This document shows positions 17,175 to 27,598 of a DNA stretch of 64,000 bases, one piece after another. A program made the position numbers and the translations under genes. The notes under the pieces are model-generated. The model made no database searches. It was not told the origin of the DNA and worked only from the letters and a program-made list of their open reading frames with translations. The stretch's first letter is position 1. Each line of letters begins with the position of its first letter. Source of the DNA: Allomuricauda sp. TY007 (GTDB lineage Bacteria; Bacteroidota; Bacteroidia; Flavobacteriales; Flavobacteriaceae); assembly GCF_010468565.1 (NCBI RefSeq), contig NZ_WUEG01000003.1:186001-250000 (forward strand), given 5' to 3'.

Positions 17175-18983
17175 ATGAGATTTTCCAAGATTATCAAAGT
17201 TTCGGCACTGTTTGGAACTTTGTTTTTACTAATTGCCTCTTGTGAAGACGAATTGGACACCATAGGTGAAGGTGTTATTGCAGGAGAGCCTTTTACAACC
17301 GGTAAAGTCGAGTACGATGTGTTTGCCTACAACAAAGGCATTACTGCGGTACAGACCAATAAACTGCCATTGTACCAATTGGGCACCTTTAATGACCCTA
17401 TATATGGACAGAGAAAGGCGAGCATTATTTCGCAGCTCCAATTGGCAACAACATCGCCGACATTTGGCGATATTTCCCAAGCAAAAGAGGATGAAGCGGA
17501 TAACGATCAAGAGAACGAAACCGTAAAGGAGGTCTATTTGTACATACCTTTTCAAACGGCCCCTTCTCCCGATTCGGACGGAGATGGAGTTCCCGATGAG
17601 TTGGAAAAAAGCGATGATGACGTTGACGACCCCAATTCCGATTGGGACGGTGACGGGGTAACCGATAACCAAGAGCGGGTCCAAGGTTCAAACCCCTATG
17701 ACCCCGATGAGGATGGAACTGAGGATAATTTTGTGTCAAACAATTATCCAAAGAAATTCGATTTGGACAGTATTTATGGCTATAGCAATGAAAACAGGAC
17801 TTTTAATTTAGTTGTGTCAAGGTCGAACTACTTTCTTCGGGACTTGGATCCAAATTCTAATTTTCAACAGGCACAGGAATATTATTCCAATCAGGATTTT
17901 TCCAGCTTTATAGGGGAAACCTTATTCAGTGGAGAGGTAACCGTTGATAAAGAAGAAATTATTGTTGATTATAAGGAGGATGATCCGGACACCGAAGATG
18001 TTGATGAATCCACACAAGTAGATACGAAGCTCAATCCTGGTATCCGTGTAGAGCTAAACAAGGAGTTTTTCCAACAAAATATCTTGGACAAAGAAGGTCA
18101 GTCCGAGCTATTGAGCAGTTCCAATTTTAAAAATTTCCTACGGGGAGTACATTTATCGGGAACCGATATGGAGCAGTTAATGTTCTTGCTGGATTTGTCC
18201 GAAGCAAATATTACCATTACTTATACGTACGATGATTATGACTCCGAAACAGAGGAAGAAGTAACATCCGAAAAGGATTTTGTATTAAACTTTCTTGTGA
18301 GTTCCCAAACAGGCGTTACTGGAAATGCCGTAAATGTTTTTGAGAACGAAATGTTGCCACCAGAAGTAGCGAATGCCATGAACAGTGGAGAGAATGCTTC
18401 TAGAATATATGTAAAAGGCGGTGCCACACTTGCTGAGGTACGCTTATTTGAAGAAGTGGAAAACGGAGGGTCAAACATCATTAACCAGATCAAGCAGAAC
18501 AATTGGGTAATCAACGAAGCCAATTTGGTATTCTATGTGGATCGTGAAACGTTGGGCGAATCGGTTGTAGAGCCACCGAGGCTTTATTTGTACAATGCAG
18601 AAACCAATCGACCCCTATTTGATGCATCTAATGAAGACCCAACAATTAATTCCGGTTCAAATCCGTTAAGGTACTTTCTAAATCACGATGGTCTTTTGGA
18701 AAAAGAAAACGACCGGGGCATAAAATATAAGATCCGTATTACGGAGCACATCAATAATATTATCGTCCGCGATTCTGCAAACGCCAAATTAGGGTTGACT
18801 TTGACCCCTAATATTAACATTATAGGTGTTCAAGAAGCGATTGGCAGCGATATGCAGGGAATTGATTACCCTGTTGCGGCAGCCATAAGTCCTTTGGGTA
18901 CGGTTTTATATGGGAGCAATGTTTCCGATGGAGAGGAAAGTAAGAAACTTAAATTGGAAATTCACTACACCGAAGCCAATTAA
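17175..18983 (+). CDS. DUF4270 lipoprotein with thrombospondin-type-3-like acidic insert
   Basis: A 602-residue lipoprotein: a signal peptide ends in a lipobox with Cys at about residue 23 ([10 protein letters not shown]). The start ([31 protein letters not shown]) is characteristic of DUF4270. Residues about 132-182 are an Asp-rich insert with repeated D-x-D-G-D-G-x-x-D units ([24 protein letters not shown]), the calcium-binding thrombospondin type 3 pattern, which is also used as a spacer in secreted Bacteroidota proteins. Function unknown; probably exposed at the outer membrane. It follows the glycogen-synthase-like gene at 5 bp and precedes glmS by 126 bp. Confidence 0.8.
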   Translation: MRFSKIIKVSALFGTLFLLIASCEDELDTIGEGVIAGEPFTTGKVEYDVFAYNKGITAVQTNKLPLYQLGTFNDPIYGQRKASIISQLQLATTSPTFGDISQAKEDEADNDQENETVKEVYLYIPFQTAPSPDSDGDGVPDELEKSDDDVDDPNSDWDGDGVTDNQERVQGSNPYDPDEDGTEDNFVSNNYPKKFDLDSIYGYSNENRTFNLVVSRSNYFLRDLDPNSNFQQAQEYYSNQDFSSFIGETLFSGEVTVDKEEIIVDYKEDDPDTEDVDESTQVDTKLNPGIRVELNKEFFQQNILDKEGQSELLSSSNFKNFLRGVHLSGTDMEQLMFLLDLSEANITITYTYDDYDSETEEEVTSEKDFVLNFLVSSQTGVTGNAVNVFENEMLPPEVANAMNSGENASRIYVKGGATLAEVRLFEEVENGGSNIINQIKQNNWVINEANLVFYVDRETLGESVVEPPRLYLYNAETNRPLFDASNEDPTINSGSNPLRYFLNHDGLLEKENDRGIKYKIRITEHINNIIVRDSANAKLGLTLTPNINIIGVQEAIGSDMQGIDYPVAAAISPLGTVLYGSNVSDGEESKKLKLEIHYTEAN

Positions 18984-19060
18984 AAGCACGAATTTATCGT
19001 AGTTTTTTGGGCGTTTATCGTTTTAAACAACCAGAACTGCATATTTTAACGTATACCTTT

Positions 19061-19068
19061 TAAATTTG
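19061..19068 (+). promoter_or_regulatory. Putative glmS promoter -7 element
   Basis: TAAATTTG matches the Bacteroidota -7 consensus 41 bp ahead of the glmS ATG. The -33 region is poor. No ribozyme-like structure is apparent in the leader. Confidence 0.4.
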
Positions 19069-19109
19069 ATGACCAACCCCCAAATGGTTATTAACTAAAA
19101 AAAAATCTT

Positions 19110-20957
19110 ATGTGTGGAATAGTTGGTTACATTGGTCATAGAAATGCCTATCCAGTTATAATAAAAGGTCTTCAAAGGCTGGAATATAGAGGGTACGATA
19201 GTGCCGGAGTTACCTTGTTCGATGGAGAGAACATCCATCTTGCCAAAACAAAAGGCAAAGTTGAAGATTTAAAAAACAAGGCCGAAGCTTCTATTCCCAC
19301 TAAAGGAAAGTTGGGCTTGGGGCATACAAGGTGGGCGACCCATGGAGTTCCAAACGATGTAAATTCGCACCCCCATTACTCCAATTCAGGTGATTTGGTA
19401 ATCATTCACAATGGAATCATAGAAAACTACGAGTCCATCAAACAGGCACTTATAAAAAGAGGGTACACTTTTCAATCGGATACAGATACCGAAGTACTTA
19501 TCAACCTAATTGAAGAAGTCAAGAAAAAAGAAGGGGTAAAACTGGGGCACGCAGTTCAAATTGCATTGAACCAAGTTGTAGGGGCTTATGCCATCGCTGT
19601 TTTTGATAAAAACAAGCCCGATGAAATCGTGGTAGCCAAACTTGGTAGCCCGCTTGCCATTGGGATTGGGGAAAACGAATACTTTATTGCCTCGGATGCC
19701 TCACCGTTTATAGAATTTACCAACAACGCCGTTTACCTTGAAGACGAGGAAATGGCCATTGTAAGGATTGGCAAGGAAATCAAACTACGTAAAATAAAGG
19801 ATGATTCCATTGCCTATCCAAACATTTTAGAACTACAGCTCAACCTGGAAGAAATAGAAAAGGGCGGGTACGACCACTTTATGCTCAAAGAAATTTATGA
19901 GCAGCCCAAAGCTATATTGGATACCTATAGGGGTCGTTTGTTGGCCGATAAGGGCATCATTAAAATGTCCGGCATCGATCAGAACCTGGAAAAACTCCTC
20001 AACGCCAACAGAATCATCATCGTAGCCTGCGGTACTTCGTGGCACGCTGGTTTGGTAGCAGAATATATTTTTGAGGACATGGCCAGGATACCTGTTGAGG
20101 TGGAATATGCCTCGGAATTCAGGTACCGTAACCCGGTAATTACCGAAAATGATGTGCTCATAGCCATTTCTCAATCAGGAGAAACAGCAGATACTTTGGC
20201 GGCCATTAAGCTGGCAAAAGAAAAAGGAGCTTTCGTATTCGGTGTGTGTAATGTTGTGGGGTCCTCCATTGCTAGGGAAACTCATGCAGGAGCATATACC
20301 CACGCAGGACCTGAAATTGGGGTGGCATCCACCAAGGCATTTACAACTCAGATTACGGTATTGACCCTGATTGCCTTGAAATTGGCGCAAGGAAAAGGAA
20401 CCCTCTCTCAATCCAAGTACCATGAATACTTGGCAGAATTGGAAGCTGTACCGGCTAAAGTGGAAAAGGCATTATTGTCGAATACGCTAGTAGAAGAAAT
20501 ATCGGAAATCTATAAAGATTCGTCTAACTGCTTATATTTAGGTAGGGGGTATAATTTCCCAGTTGCATTGGAAGGCGCACTGAAATTGAAAGAGATTAGT
20601 TATATCCATGCAGAAGGCTATCCCGCTGCAGAGATGAAGCATGGACCCATTGCTTTGATCGATGAGCAAATGCCAGTTGTAGTAATTGCCACCAAAAAAG
20701 GCCACTACGAAAAAGTAGTAAGCAATATCCAGGAAATAAAATCCAGAAAAGGGCGAATCATCGCCATAGTAACAGAAGGTGACGAAACCGTAAAAGAATT
20801 GGCGGACCACGTAATCGAGGTTCCGGAAACTTCCGAAGGCCTTTCTCCGTTACTTACAACAATCCCCTTACAATTGCTTTCATACCATATCGCTGTAATG
20901 AGAGGTTGTAATGTAGATCAGCCAAGAAATTTGGCTAAATCCGTTACGGTAGAATAG
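19110..20957 (+). CDS. glmS: Glutamine--fructose-6-phosphate aminotransferase (isomerizing)
   Basis: A 615-residue enzyme making glucosamine 6-phosphate, the entry to peptidoglycan and LPS amino sugars. Cys2 is the nucleophile of the N-terminal Ntn glutaminase domain (MCGIVGYIGHRNAY, GHTRWATHG). Two SIS isomerase domains follow: IIIVACGTSWHAGL and SQSGETADTLAAIK in the first, LYLGRGYNFPVALEGALKLKE and EGYPAAEMKHGPIALI in the second. The end, QPRNLAKSVTVE, is the canonical C-terminus. A strong intrinsic terminator follows 23 bp after the stop. Confidence 0.98.
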   Translation: MCGIVGYIGHRNAYPVIIKGLQRLEYRGYDSAGVTLFDGENIHLAKTKGKVEDLKNKAEASIPTKGKLGLGHTRWATHGVPNDVNSHPHYSNSGDLVIIHNGIIENYESIKQALIKRGYTFQSDTDTEVLINLIEEVKKKEGVKLGHAVQIALNQVVGAYAIAVFDKNKPDEIVVAKLGSPLAIGIGENEYFIASDASPFIEFTNNAVYLEDEEMAIVRIGKEIKLRKIKDDSIAYPNILELQLNLEEIEKGGYDHFMLKEIYEQPKAILDTYRGRLLADKGIIKMSGIDQNLEKLLNANRIIIVACGTSWHAGLVAEYIFEDMARIPVEVEYASEFRYRNPVITENDVLIAISQSGETADTLAAIKLAKEKGAFVFGVCNVVGSSIARETHAGAYTHAGPEIGVASTKAFTTQITVLTLIALKLAQGKGTLSQSKYHEYLAELEAVPAKVEKALLSNTLVEEISEIYKDSSNCLYLGRGYNFPVALEGALKLKEISYIHAEGYPAAEMKHGPIALIDEQMPVVVIATKKGHYEKVVSNIQEIKSRKGRIIAIVTEGDETVKELADHVIEVPETSEGLSPLLTTIPLQLLSYHIAVMRGCNVDQPRNLAKSVTVE

Positions 20958-20980
20958 AAAGTAAAAACATAAGATCAAAC

Positions 20981-21010
20981 AAAAAAGGTGCTGTTTTCAG
21001 CACCTTTTTT
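20981..21010. terminator. Rho-independent terminator after glmS (bidirectional)
   Basis: AAAAAAGGTGCTG, a short T-rich loop, then CAGCACCTTTTTT: a 7-bp GC-containing stem flanked by six A and six T residues, immediately behind glmS. Confidence 0.93.
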
Positions 21011-21052
21011 GTTGAAAACATATATTTGAACAGGATTTTTTGCCAAAAAAGT

Positions 21053-21068
21053 ATTATGCATGCATAAT
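21053..21068. promoter_or_regulatory. 16-bp perfect palindrome upstream of a TonB receptor (candidate operator)
   Basis: ATTATGCATGCATAAT is a perfect palindrome, bordered by A-rich and T-rich runs on its two sides. It lies just ahead of a plausible promoter (TTTG at 21079-21082, 23 bp, TATCTTCC at 21106-21113) and behind a TATATTTG at 21021-21028. This position fits the operator of a dimeric regulator for the receptor gene at 21165; a weak AT-rich hairpin is the alternative. Confidence 0.4.
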
Positions 21069-21164
21069 TTTTTTCAAATTTGTATAATCGAAATAAAAAA
21101 AAATGTATCTTCCCGATTGATACTTAACATGCACAATAACTAAATTAACTCTAATCCATAGCAA

Positions 21165-23969
21165 ATGAAAAAACTTATGTTTCTTTCCCTAATGCTGTTG
21201 GGTTTGGCAACTTATGGTCAGACCACCGTACAGGGAAAGGTAGTTGATGAAAATAACGATCCCATACCGGGAGCCAATGTGGTCTTGGTAGGGAAAGCGG
21301 AAGGAACCACTACGGACTTTGATGGAAATTTTACCTTTAATACTGATGAAGCCCCCCCTTTTCAGCTTCAATTTTCCAGTATAGGTTTCTCGGATTTTAC
21401 AGCCAATGTCACTTCAAACAACCAGACACTTACCATCACACTTTCGGAAGCCAACACCATGTTGGATGAAATTGTGATTTCTGCATCAAGAACACCGGAA
21501 CGTATTTTTGAGTCTCCCGTATCCGTTGAAAGATTTGGTCTTAGAGAAATTAAAAACACTACGGCAGAATCCTTTTATGGAGGTCTTCAAAACTTGAAGG
21601 GAGTGGACATTAATACAAACAGTTTAACGTTCCAATCCGTCAATACCAGAGGTTTTGCAACTTTTGCCAATAACAGATTCTTGCAATTGGTGGATGGCAT
21701 GGACAATACCGCGCCCGGGCTTAATTTTGTACTGGGTAACCTTGTGGGTATGTCCGAGTTAGATGTGCAGAGTGTAGAAATTCTTCCAGGAGCCTCTTCC
21801 GCACTATATGGTGCAGGTGCCTTTAACGGTATCCTATTTATGAGAAGTAAAAGCCCCTTCGATTTTCAAGGGATCAGTGCCTACGCCAAAGGCGGGGTAA
21901 CCACCCAAGACGCTGCGGGAAGCAATTTTTATAAAGATTTTGGCGTGCGTGCGGCCCACGCATTCAGCGATAAAGTAGCCGTTAAGGCAAACCTATCGGT
22001 TCTGACCGGTGAGGATTGGCATGCCAACAGCAGAGCGGATTTGAACAATCCCGGAGCAGACCGTTCCAATCCAGCCTACGACGGATTAAATGTGTACGGT
22101 GATGAAGTTTCTACAATATTGGACTTTGACGCTGCTGCTGGTTTACCATCAGGAACTGTTGGATCCGCACTGGTTTCCAGAACAGGGTATGATGAAGCCG
22201 ATTTGGCCGACTATGGTGCGGAAAGTGTAAAAGCGGATTTTGCATTGCATTACAGGCCGTTTGCCGATGATTTGGAAGTGATTCTTAACAGTAGAATTGG
22301 TCGCGGTACCACCATTTATCAAGGAGCTAACCGGTATGCTGTAAGTGGGTTTACCATGCAGCAGCACAAGTTGGAAATCAAAAACGACAACTTCTTTTTA
22401 AGGGGATACATTGTTTCCGAAAACTCGGGCGATGCCTACGACACCCGTTTCGCGGCCATCAATGTGAATAGATTATGGAAACGGGATGCCCCAAACCCAG
22501 ATGACCCTACCGAAAGATCTTGGTTCGGGGATTATGCTGGAAGATATATACCAACCTTTTTAGGACTTGTTCAGCAAGGAACTTCCCGTGAGGATGCATC
22601 TGTACAAGCACATGCCGCGGCAAGAGCTTATGCAGATGAAGGAAGATTGATTCCTGGGACACCAGCTTTTGAAAGTGCATTCAATAAGGTTATCAATGAT
22701 GGGGACTTAACCACAGGGGCAAAGTTCATTGATAAAACCAAATTCCGTCACGTAAACGGTAATTACAATATTGCCCACCTGATAGATGATTGGGCCGATA
22801 TTCAAATCGGAGGTTCGTTCAGGGAATATGAGTTGAATTCCAATGGAACCATTTTTACAGATATTGATGGTCCCATCAAATACAACGAGTACGGAGCCTA
22901 CCTTCAAGTACAGAAGAAATTTTTGGATGACCGTTTAAAATTTACAGGTTCTGCCCGTTATGATAAAAATGAATTTTTTGATGGATTTCTTTCACCAAGA
23001 GTTTCCTTTGCCTACACCTTGGGAGAAGAAAGAAACCATAACCTTAGGGTTTCAGTACAGCAAGGGTTTAGAAATCCAACAACACAGGACTTGTTTATTG
23101 GTTTAAATGCAGGACGTGCTATTTTGGTAGGTTCCGCACCATCAAACTTGGACAGGGATGTGAGAACTATTGGTGTAAGCGAAGAGGGACAAGAAGATGG
23201 CCAGCCTGCAACCGTTGAGATTACGGGACGATCTGCCTATGAAAATGCTTTTACGCAGAGATCGATTGGTCAGTTTCAGGCAACTGGAGACCCTTCGGTT
23301 TTGCAAAAGGCCAGTCCTAGTCTTGTTCAGCCAGAGGAAATCATTGCTTACGAGGCTGGATATAGAGCCCAATTGGGAAGGTTTACCATTGATTTGAGTG
23401 GATACTATAACAGTTATTCCAATTTCATAGGAAATGAAGTTACCATTGTGCCTCTTTATGGTACAGTGGGCGATGGAAGCTTGTCATTGTCGGCACTTCA
23501 GAATGGAGATTTTCAAGCATACCAAACCTATACAAATTCTAAGGAAGACATCAATTCCTACGGAGGTACCGTTGGTGTAGATACCAAACTTGGAAACTTT
23601 AATCTAGGGGTTAACTACACATTCGCCGAATTGGATATTGATGAAGGAAAGTACCCGGACCTTAGGACAAATTTCAATACACCAAAACACAAGGTAAAAG
23701 CATCTTTCGGGAATGCGGCACTCTTCAAAAACTTTGGTTTTAACGTTAACTACCGTTGGAGCGACAGCTATTACTGGGAAGCTTCGTTTGCCGATGGCAA
23801 TATTCCAGCATACACTGTGTTGGATGCCCAGATCAACTATTCGGTTCCATCCATCAAATCAGTTTTCAAACTGGGGGGATCCAATCTGTTGGGTGATGAA
23901 TACTACACGGCAATCGGTACAGGATTTATCGGTTCCATATACTATTTGTCTTGGAGCATAAACCCTTAA
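21165..23969 (+). CDS. TonB-dependent receptor with N-terminal carboxypeptidase-like regulatory domain
   Basis: A 934-residue outer-membrane protein. The signal peptide ends near TYGQT. Residues 20-100 form the CarboxypepD_reg-like domain common in Bacteroidota receptors (VQGKVVDENNDPIPGANVVLVG, GTTTDFDGNFTF). The TonB-box-like EIVISASRTPER and the plug (NLKGVDINTN, VQSVEILPGASSALYGAGAFNGILFM) follow, then a long barrel. No SusD partner is adjacent, so it is not a glycan SusCD pair; the ligand is unknown. It is a single-gene unit between two strong terminators, with a palindromic candidate operator upstream. Confidence 0.92.
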   Translation: MKKLMFLSLMLLGLATYGQTTVQGKVVDENNDPIPGANVVLVGKAEGTTTDFDGNFTFNTDEAPPFQLQFSSIGFSDFTANVTSNNQTLTITLSEANTMLDEIVISASRTPERIFESPVSVERFGLREIKNTTAESFYGGLQNLKGVDINTNSLTFQSVNTRGFATFANNRFLQLVDGMDNTAPGLNFVLGNLVGMSELDVQSVEILPGASSALYGAGAFNGILFMRSKSPFDFQGISAYAKGGVTTQDAAGSNFYKDFGVRAAHAFSDKVAVKANLSVLTGEDWHANSRADLNNPGADRSNPAYDGLNVYGDEVSTILDFDAAAGLPSGTVGSALVSRTGYDEADLADYGAESVKADFALHYRPFADDLEVILNSRIGRGTTIYQGANRYAVSGFTMQQHKLEIKNDNFFLRGYIVSENSGDAYDTRFAAINVNRLWKRDAPNPDDPTERSWFGDYAGRYIPTFLGLVQQGTSREDASVQAHAAARAYADEGRLIPGTPAFESAFNKVINDGDLTTGAKFIDKTKFRHVNGNYNIAHLIDDWADIQIGGSFREYELNSNGTIFTDIDGPIKYNEYGAYLQVQKKFLDDRLKFTGSARYDKNEFFDGFLSPRVSFAYTLGEERNHNLRVSVQQGFRNPTTQDLFIGLNAGRAILVGSAPSNLDRDVRTIGVSEEGQEDGQPATVEITGRSAYENAFTQRSIGQFQATGDPSVLQKASPSLVQPEEIIAYEAGYRAQLGRFTIDLSGYYNSYSNFIGNEVTIVPLYGTVGDGSLSLSALQNGDFQAYQTYTNSKEDINSYGGTVGVDTKLGNFNLGVNYTFAELDIDEGKYPDLRTNFNTPKHKVKASFGNAALFKNFGFNVNYRWSDSYYWEASFADGNIPAYTVLDAQINYSVPSIKSVFKLGGSNLLGDEYYTAIGTGFIGSIYYLSWSINP

Positions 23970-23991
23970 ACAACAGATAACAAGCAAAACT

Positions 23992-24022
23992 AAGGGCGTT
24001 GGGTTTTCCAACGCCTTTTTTC
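23992..24022 (+). terminator. Rho-independent terminator after TonB receptor
   Basis: GGCGTTGG (23995-24002), a GTTTT loop and CCAACGCC (24008-24015), followed by a T run; 23 bp behind the receptor stop. Confidence 0.93.
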
Positions 24023-24043
24023 TTTAAAAAAAACTGAAATCGG

Positions 24044-24075
24044 TTTCTGAATAAAAATGTAAAAGCATATCTTTG
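24044..24075 (+). promoter_or_regulatory. Putative atpD promoter
   Basis: A perfect -7 element TATCTTTG at 24068-24075 with a TTTCTG -33-like element starting at 24044, 55 bp before the atpD ATG. Placed directly after the preceding terminator. Confidence 0.6.
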
Positions 24076-24118
24076 CAGCCGAAAAAATAGCGGTCATTTT
24101 CCGCGTATTCAATTATAA

Positions 24119-25639
<1,521 letters not shown>

Positions 25640-25740
25640 TGTCATTCCTGCGGGACCCTGAGCGGAGTCGAAGGGAAAGCAGGAATCTCATTGGAAATTT
25701 AGTCAAAGTTTAAAAGATTCCCGTTTCCACGGGAATGACA
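25640..25740. mobile_element. 101-bp MITE-like element between atpD and atpC
   Basis: The element begins TGTCATTCC (25640-25648) and ends GGAATGACA (25732-25740), a perfect 9-bp terminal inverted repeat. Inside are two hairpins: ATTCCTGC (25644-25651) pairing with GCAGGAAT (25679-25686), and ATTCCCGT (25717-25724) pairing with ACGGGAAT (25729-25736) around a four-base loop. The first hairpin contains an insert with GAGCGGAGTCGAAGGG, resembling a second short repeat seen at 52020-52035. A half copy of the right end lies at 53285-53309. It encodes nothing. Confidence 0.75.
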
Positions 25741-25749
25741 AAAGAAAAT

Positions 25750-26028
25750 ATGTATTTAGAAATAGTATCACCCGAAGCCACCTTATTCTCAGGCGAAGTA
25801 ACCGCGGTTACCGTTCCTGGTATAAATGGTGAGTTCCAAATGCTGGAGAACCACGCACCTGTTGTTTCTTTGTTGCAAAAGGGAAGCGTAAAAGTAAAGG
25901 GCAACATCACTATAGATGAAGCCTTTGCCGATAAGTTTTCCAAAGGAAAAAATGGAGAAACTGTTTTGGCAATCTCAAGCGGTACTGTTGAAATGAAAGA
26001 CAATAAAGTAATCGTTCTGGCCGATTAA
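25750..26028 (+). CDS. atpC: F1Fo ATP synthase subunit epsilon
   Basis: A 92-residue subunit of the central stalk ([40 protein letters not shown]), of the short type without the C-terminal helical arm, as is common in this phylum. The frame is open five codons further upstream to an ATG at 25735 that lies inside the MITE-like element; the ATG at 25750 gives the normal N-terminus and is preferred. Without the element atpC would follow atpD very closely, so the insertion probably lengthened the intercistronic space. Confidence 0.95.
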   Translation: MYLEIVSPEATLFSGEVTAVTVPGINGEFQMLENHAPVVSLLQKGSVKVKGNITIDEAFADKFSKGKNGETVLAISSGTVEMKDNKVIVLAD

Positions 26029-26069
26029 AAAATGAATTCTTGATTAACCTAAAATAGGTTGATAGATTT

Positions 26070-26101
26070 AATCCTGTGAAGCTAGCTTCACAGGATTTTT
26101 T
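26070..26101 (+). terminator. Rho-independent terminator after atpC
   Basis: AATCCTGTGAAGCT/AGCTTCACAGGATT is a perfect 14-bp inverted repeat followed by six T, about 40 bp behind the atpC stop. A smaller hairpin, AACCTA-AAA-TAGGTT, precedes it at 26046-26060. Confidence 0.93.
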
Positions 26102-26189
26102 GTTGCTATAAAGTCAGGTAGTTTGGGTTAACTTGTACAAATCGGATAAGATCCAAAAATCCATATCTTAGACATCTCATTTATTTTTA

Positions 26190-27548
26190 ATGGCCAAAAC
26201 AAAAACAGCATTTTTTTGTCAAAACTGTGGGACCCAATTCCCAAAATGGATTGGGCAATGTTCCTCTTGCAAGGAGTGGAACACCATTGTGGAAGAAGTG
26301 GTCCAAAAAGAAGACAAAAAAAGTTGGAAGACCAACAAAACTGCCAAACAAGCCAACAAACCCCTACGTGTTTCCGAAATTACACAAGAAAAAGAACTCC
26401 GACTGGATACCTTGGACCAAGAGTTCAATCGTGTTTTGGGAGGTGGATTGGTACCGGGTTCGCTTACTTTACTGGGAGGAGAACCAGGTATTGGAAAAAG
26501 TACCTTGTTACTTCAAATTGCATTAAAACTGCCCTACAAAATTCTATATGTTTCAGGGGAAGAAAGTCAACGGCAAATAAAAATGCGAGCCGACCGCATT
26601 CAACCCAACAGCGAAAATTGCTACATCCTTACCGAAACCAAAACCCAGAACATTTTTCAGCAGATATCGACCATTGAACCCGATTTGGTTATTATTGACT
26701 CCATCCAAACCCTCCACACCGATTATATCGAATCCGCAGCTGGAAGCATTTCACAAATCCGAGAAAGTACTGCCGAACTCATCAAATTTGCGAAGGAAAG
26801 TCACACCCCCGTTATTTTGGTAGGGCACATTACCAAGGATGGCACCATTGCAGGCCCCAAGATTCTGGAACACATGGTGGATACCGTTCTTCAGTTTGAA
26901 GGTGATCGCAATTACGTGTATCGTATCCTTCGTTCCCTCAAAAACCGATTTGGTTCCACAGCCGAACTCGGTATTTACGAAATGCAGGGAAGCGGTTTGC
27001 GTGAAGTGAACAACCCATCCGAAGTATTGATTTCCAAAAATGAGGAAGACCTCAGCGGCACTGCCATTGCGGCAACTGTTGAAGGTATGCGACCTTTGCT
27101 TATTGAAATTCAGGCTTTGGTGAGCACCGCTGTTTACGGAACGCCGCAACGATCCGCAACAGGTTTCAATGCCAAAAGGTTGAACATGCTTTTAGCCGTT
27201 TTGGAGAAGCGAGCGGGTTTTAAACTAGCAGCTAAGGATGTTTTTTTAAATATTACCGGTGGAATCTCCGTGGACGACCCAGCCATTGATTTGGCCGTAA
27301 TGGCCGCTATTTTATCCAGTAACTCCGATATTCCCATTGAAAAAGGTACTTGTTTTGCAGCTGAAGTAGGACTAGCTGGTGAAATTAGACCCGTGCAACG
27401 GGTGGACCAACGCATTCTTGAAGCGGAAAAATTAGGTTTCTCTACCATATTTGTCTCCAAAAACAACAAAATCGGCCTAAAAAAGACAGGGATACAGGTA
27501 CAAAAAGTATCCAAGATTGAAGATGTCGTCGCCCATTTATTTGGGTAA
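26190..27548 (+). CDS. radA: DNA repair protein RadA (Sms)
   Basis: A 452-residue RecA-related helicase that promotes branch migration during recombination. Features in order: the zinc finger C10-x2-C13-x10-C24-x2-C27, Walker A GGEPGIGKST around residues 95-104, Walker B LVIIDSIQT, the RadA-specific LKNRFGSTAELGIYEM motif, and a Lon-protease-like C-terminal domain (KRLNMLLAVLEKRAG, AAEVGLAGEIRPV) without catalytic Ser-Lys. Normal length and start. It stands alone between the atpC terminator and the PQQ dehydrogenase. Confidence 0.97.
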   Translation: MAKTKTAFFCQNCGTQFPKWIGQCSSCKEWNTIVEEVVQKEDKKSWKTNKTAKQANKPLRVSEITQEKELRLDTLDQEFNRVLGGGLVPGSLTLLGGEPGIGKSTLLLQIALKLPYKILYVSGEESQRQIKMRADRIQPNSENCYILTETKTQNIFQQISTIEPDLVIIDSIQTLHTDYIESAAGSISQIRESTAELIKFAKESHTPVILVGHITKDGTIAGPKILEHMVDTVLQFEGDRNYVYRILRSLKNRFGSTAELGIYEMQGSGLREVNNPSEVLISKNEEDLSGTAIAATVEGMRPLLIEIQALVSTAVYGTPQRSATGFNAKRLNMLLAVLEKRAGFKLAAKDVFLNITGGISVDDPAIDLAVMAAILSSNSDIPIEKGTCFAAEVGLAGEIRPVQRVDQRILEAEKLGFSTIFVSKNNKIGLKKTGIQVQKVSKIEDVVAHLFG

Positions 27549-27598
27549 ACCAGTAATTGTAGGTTTCTTTCTATATTTAGAGAACATTCAAACTGCAC

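Noticed and set aside
19022..19109. glmS ribozyme or riboswitch in the glmS leader
   Set aside because: The leader is short and AT-rich with no recognisable catalytic core; only a promoter-like element is seen.
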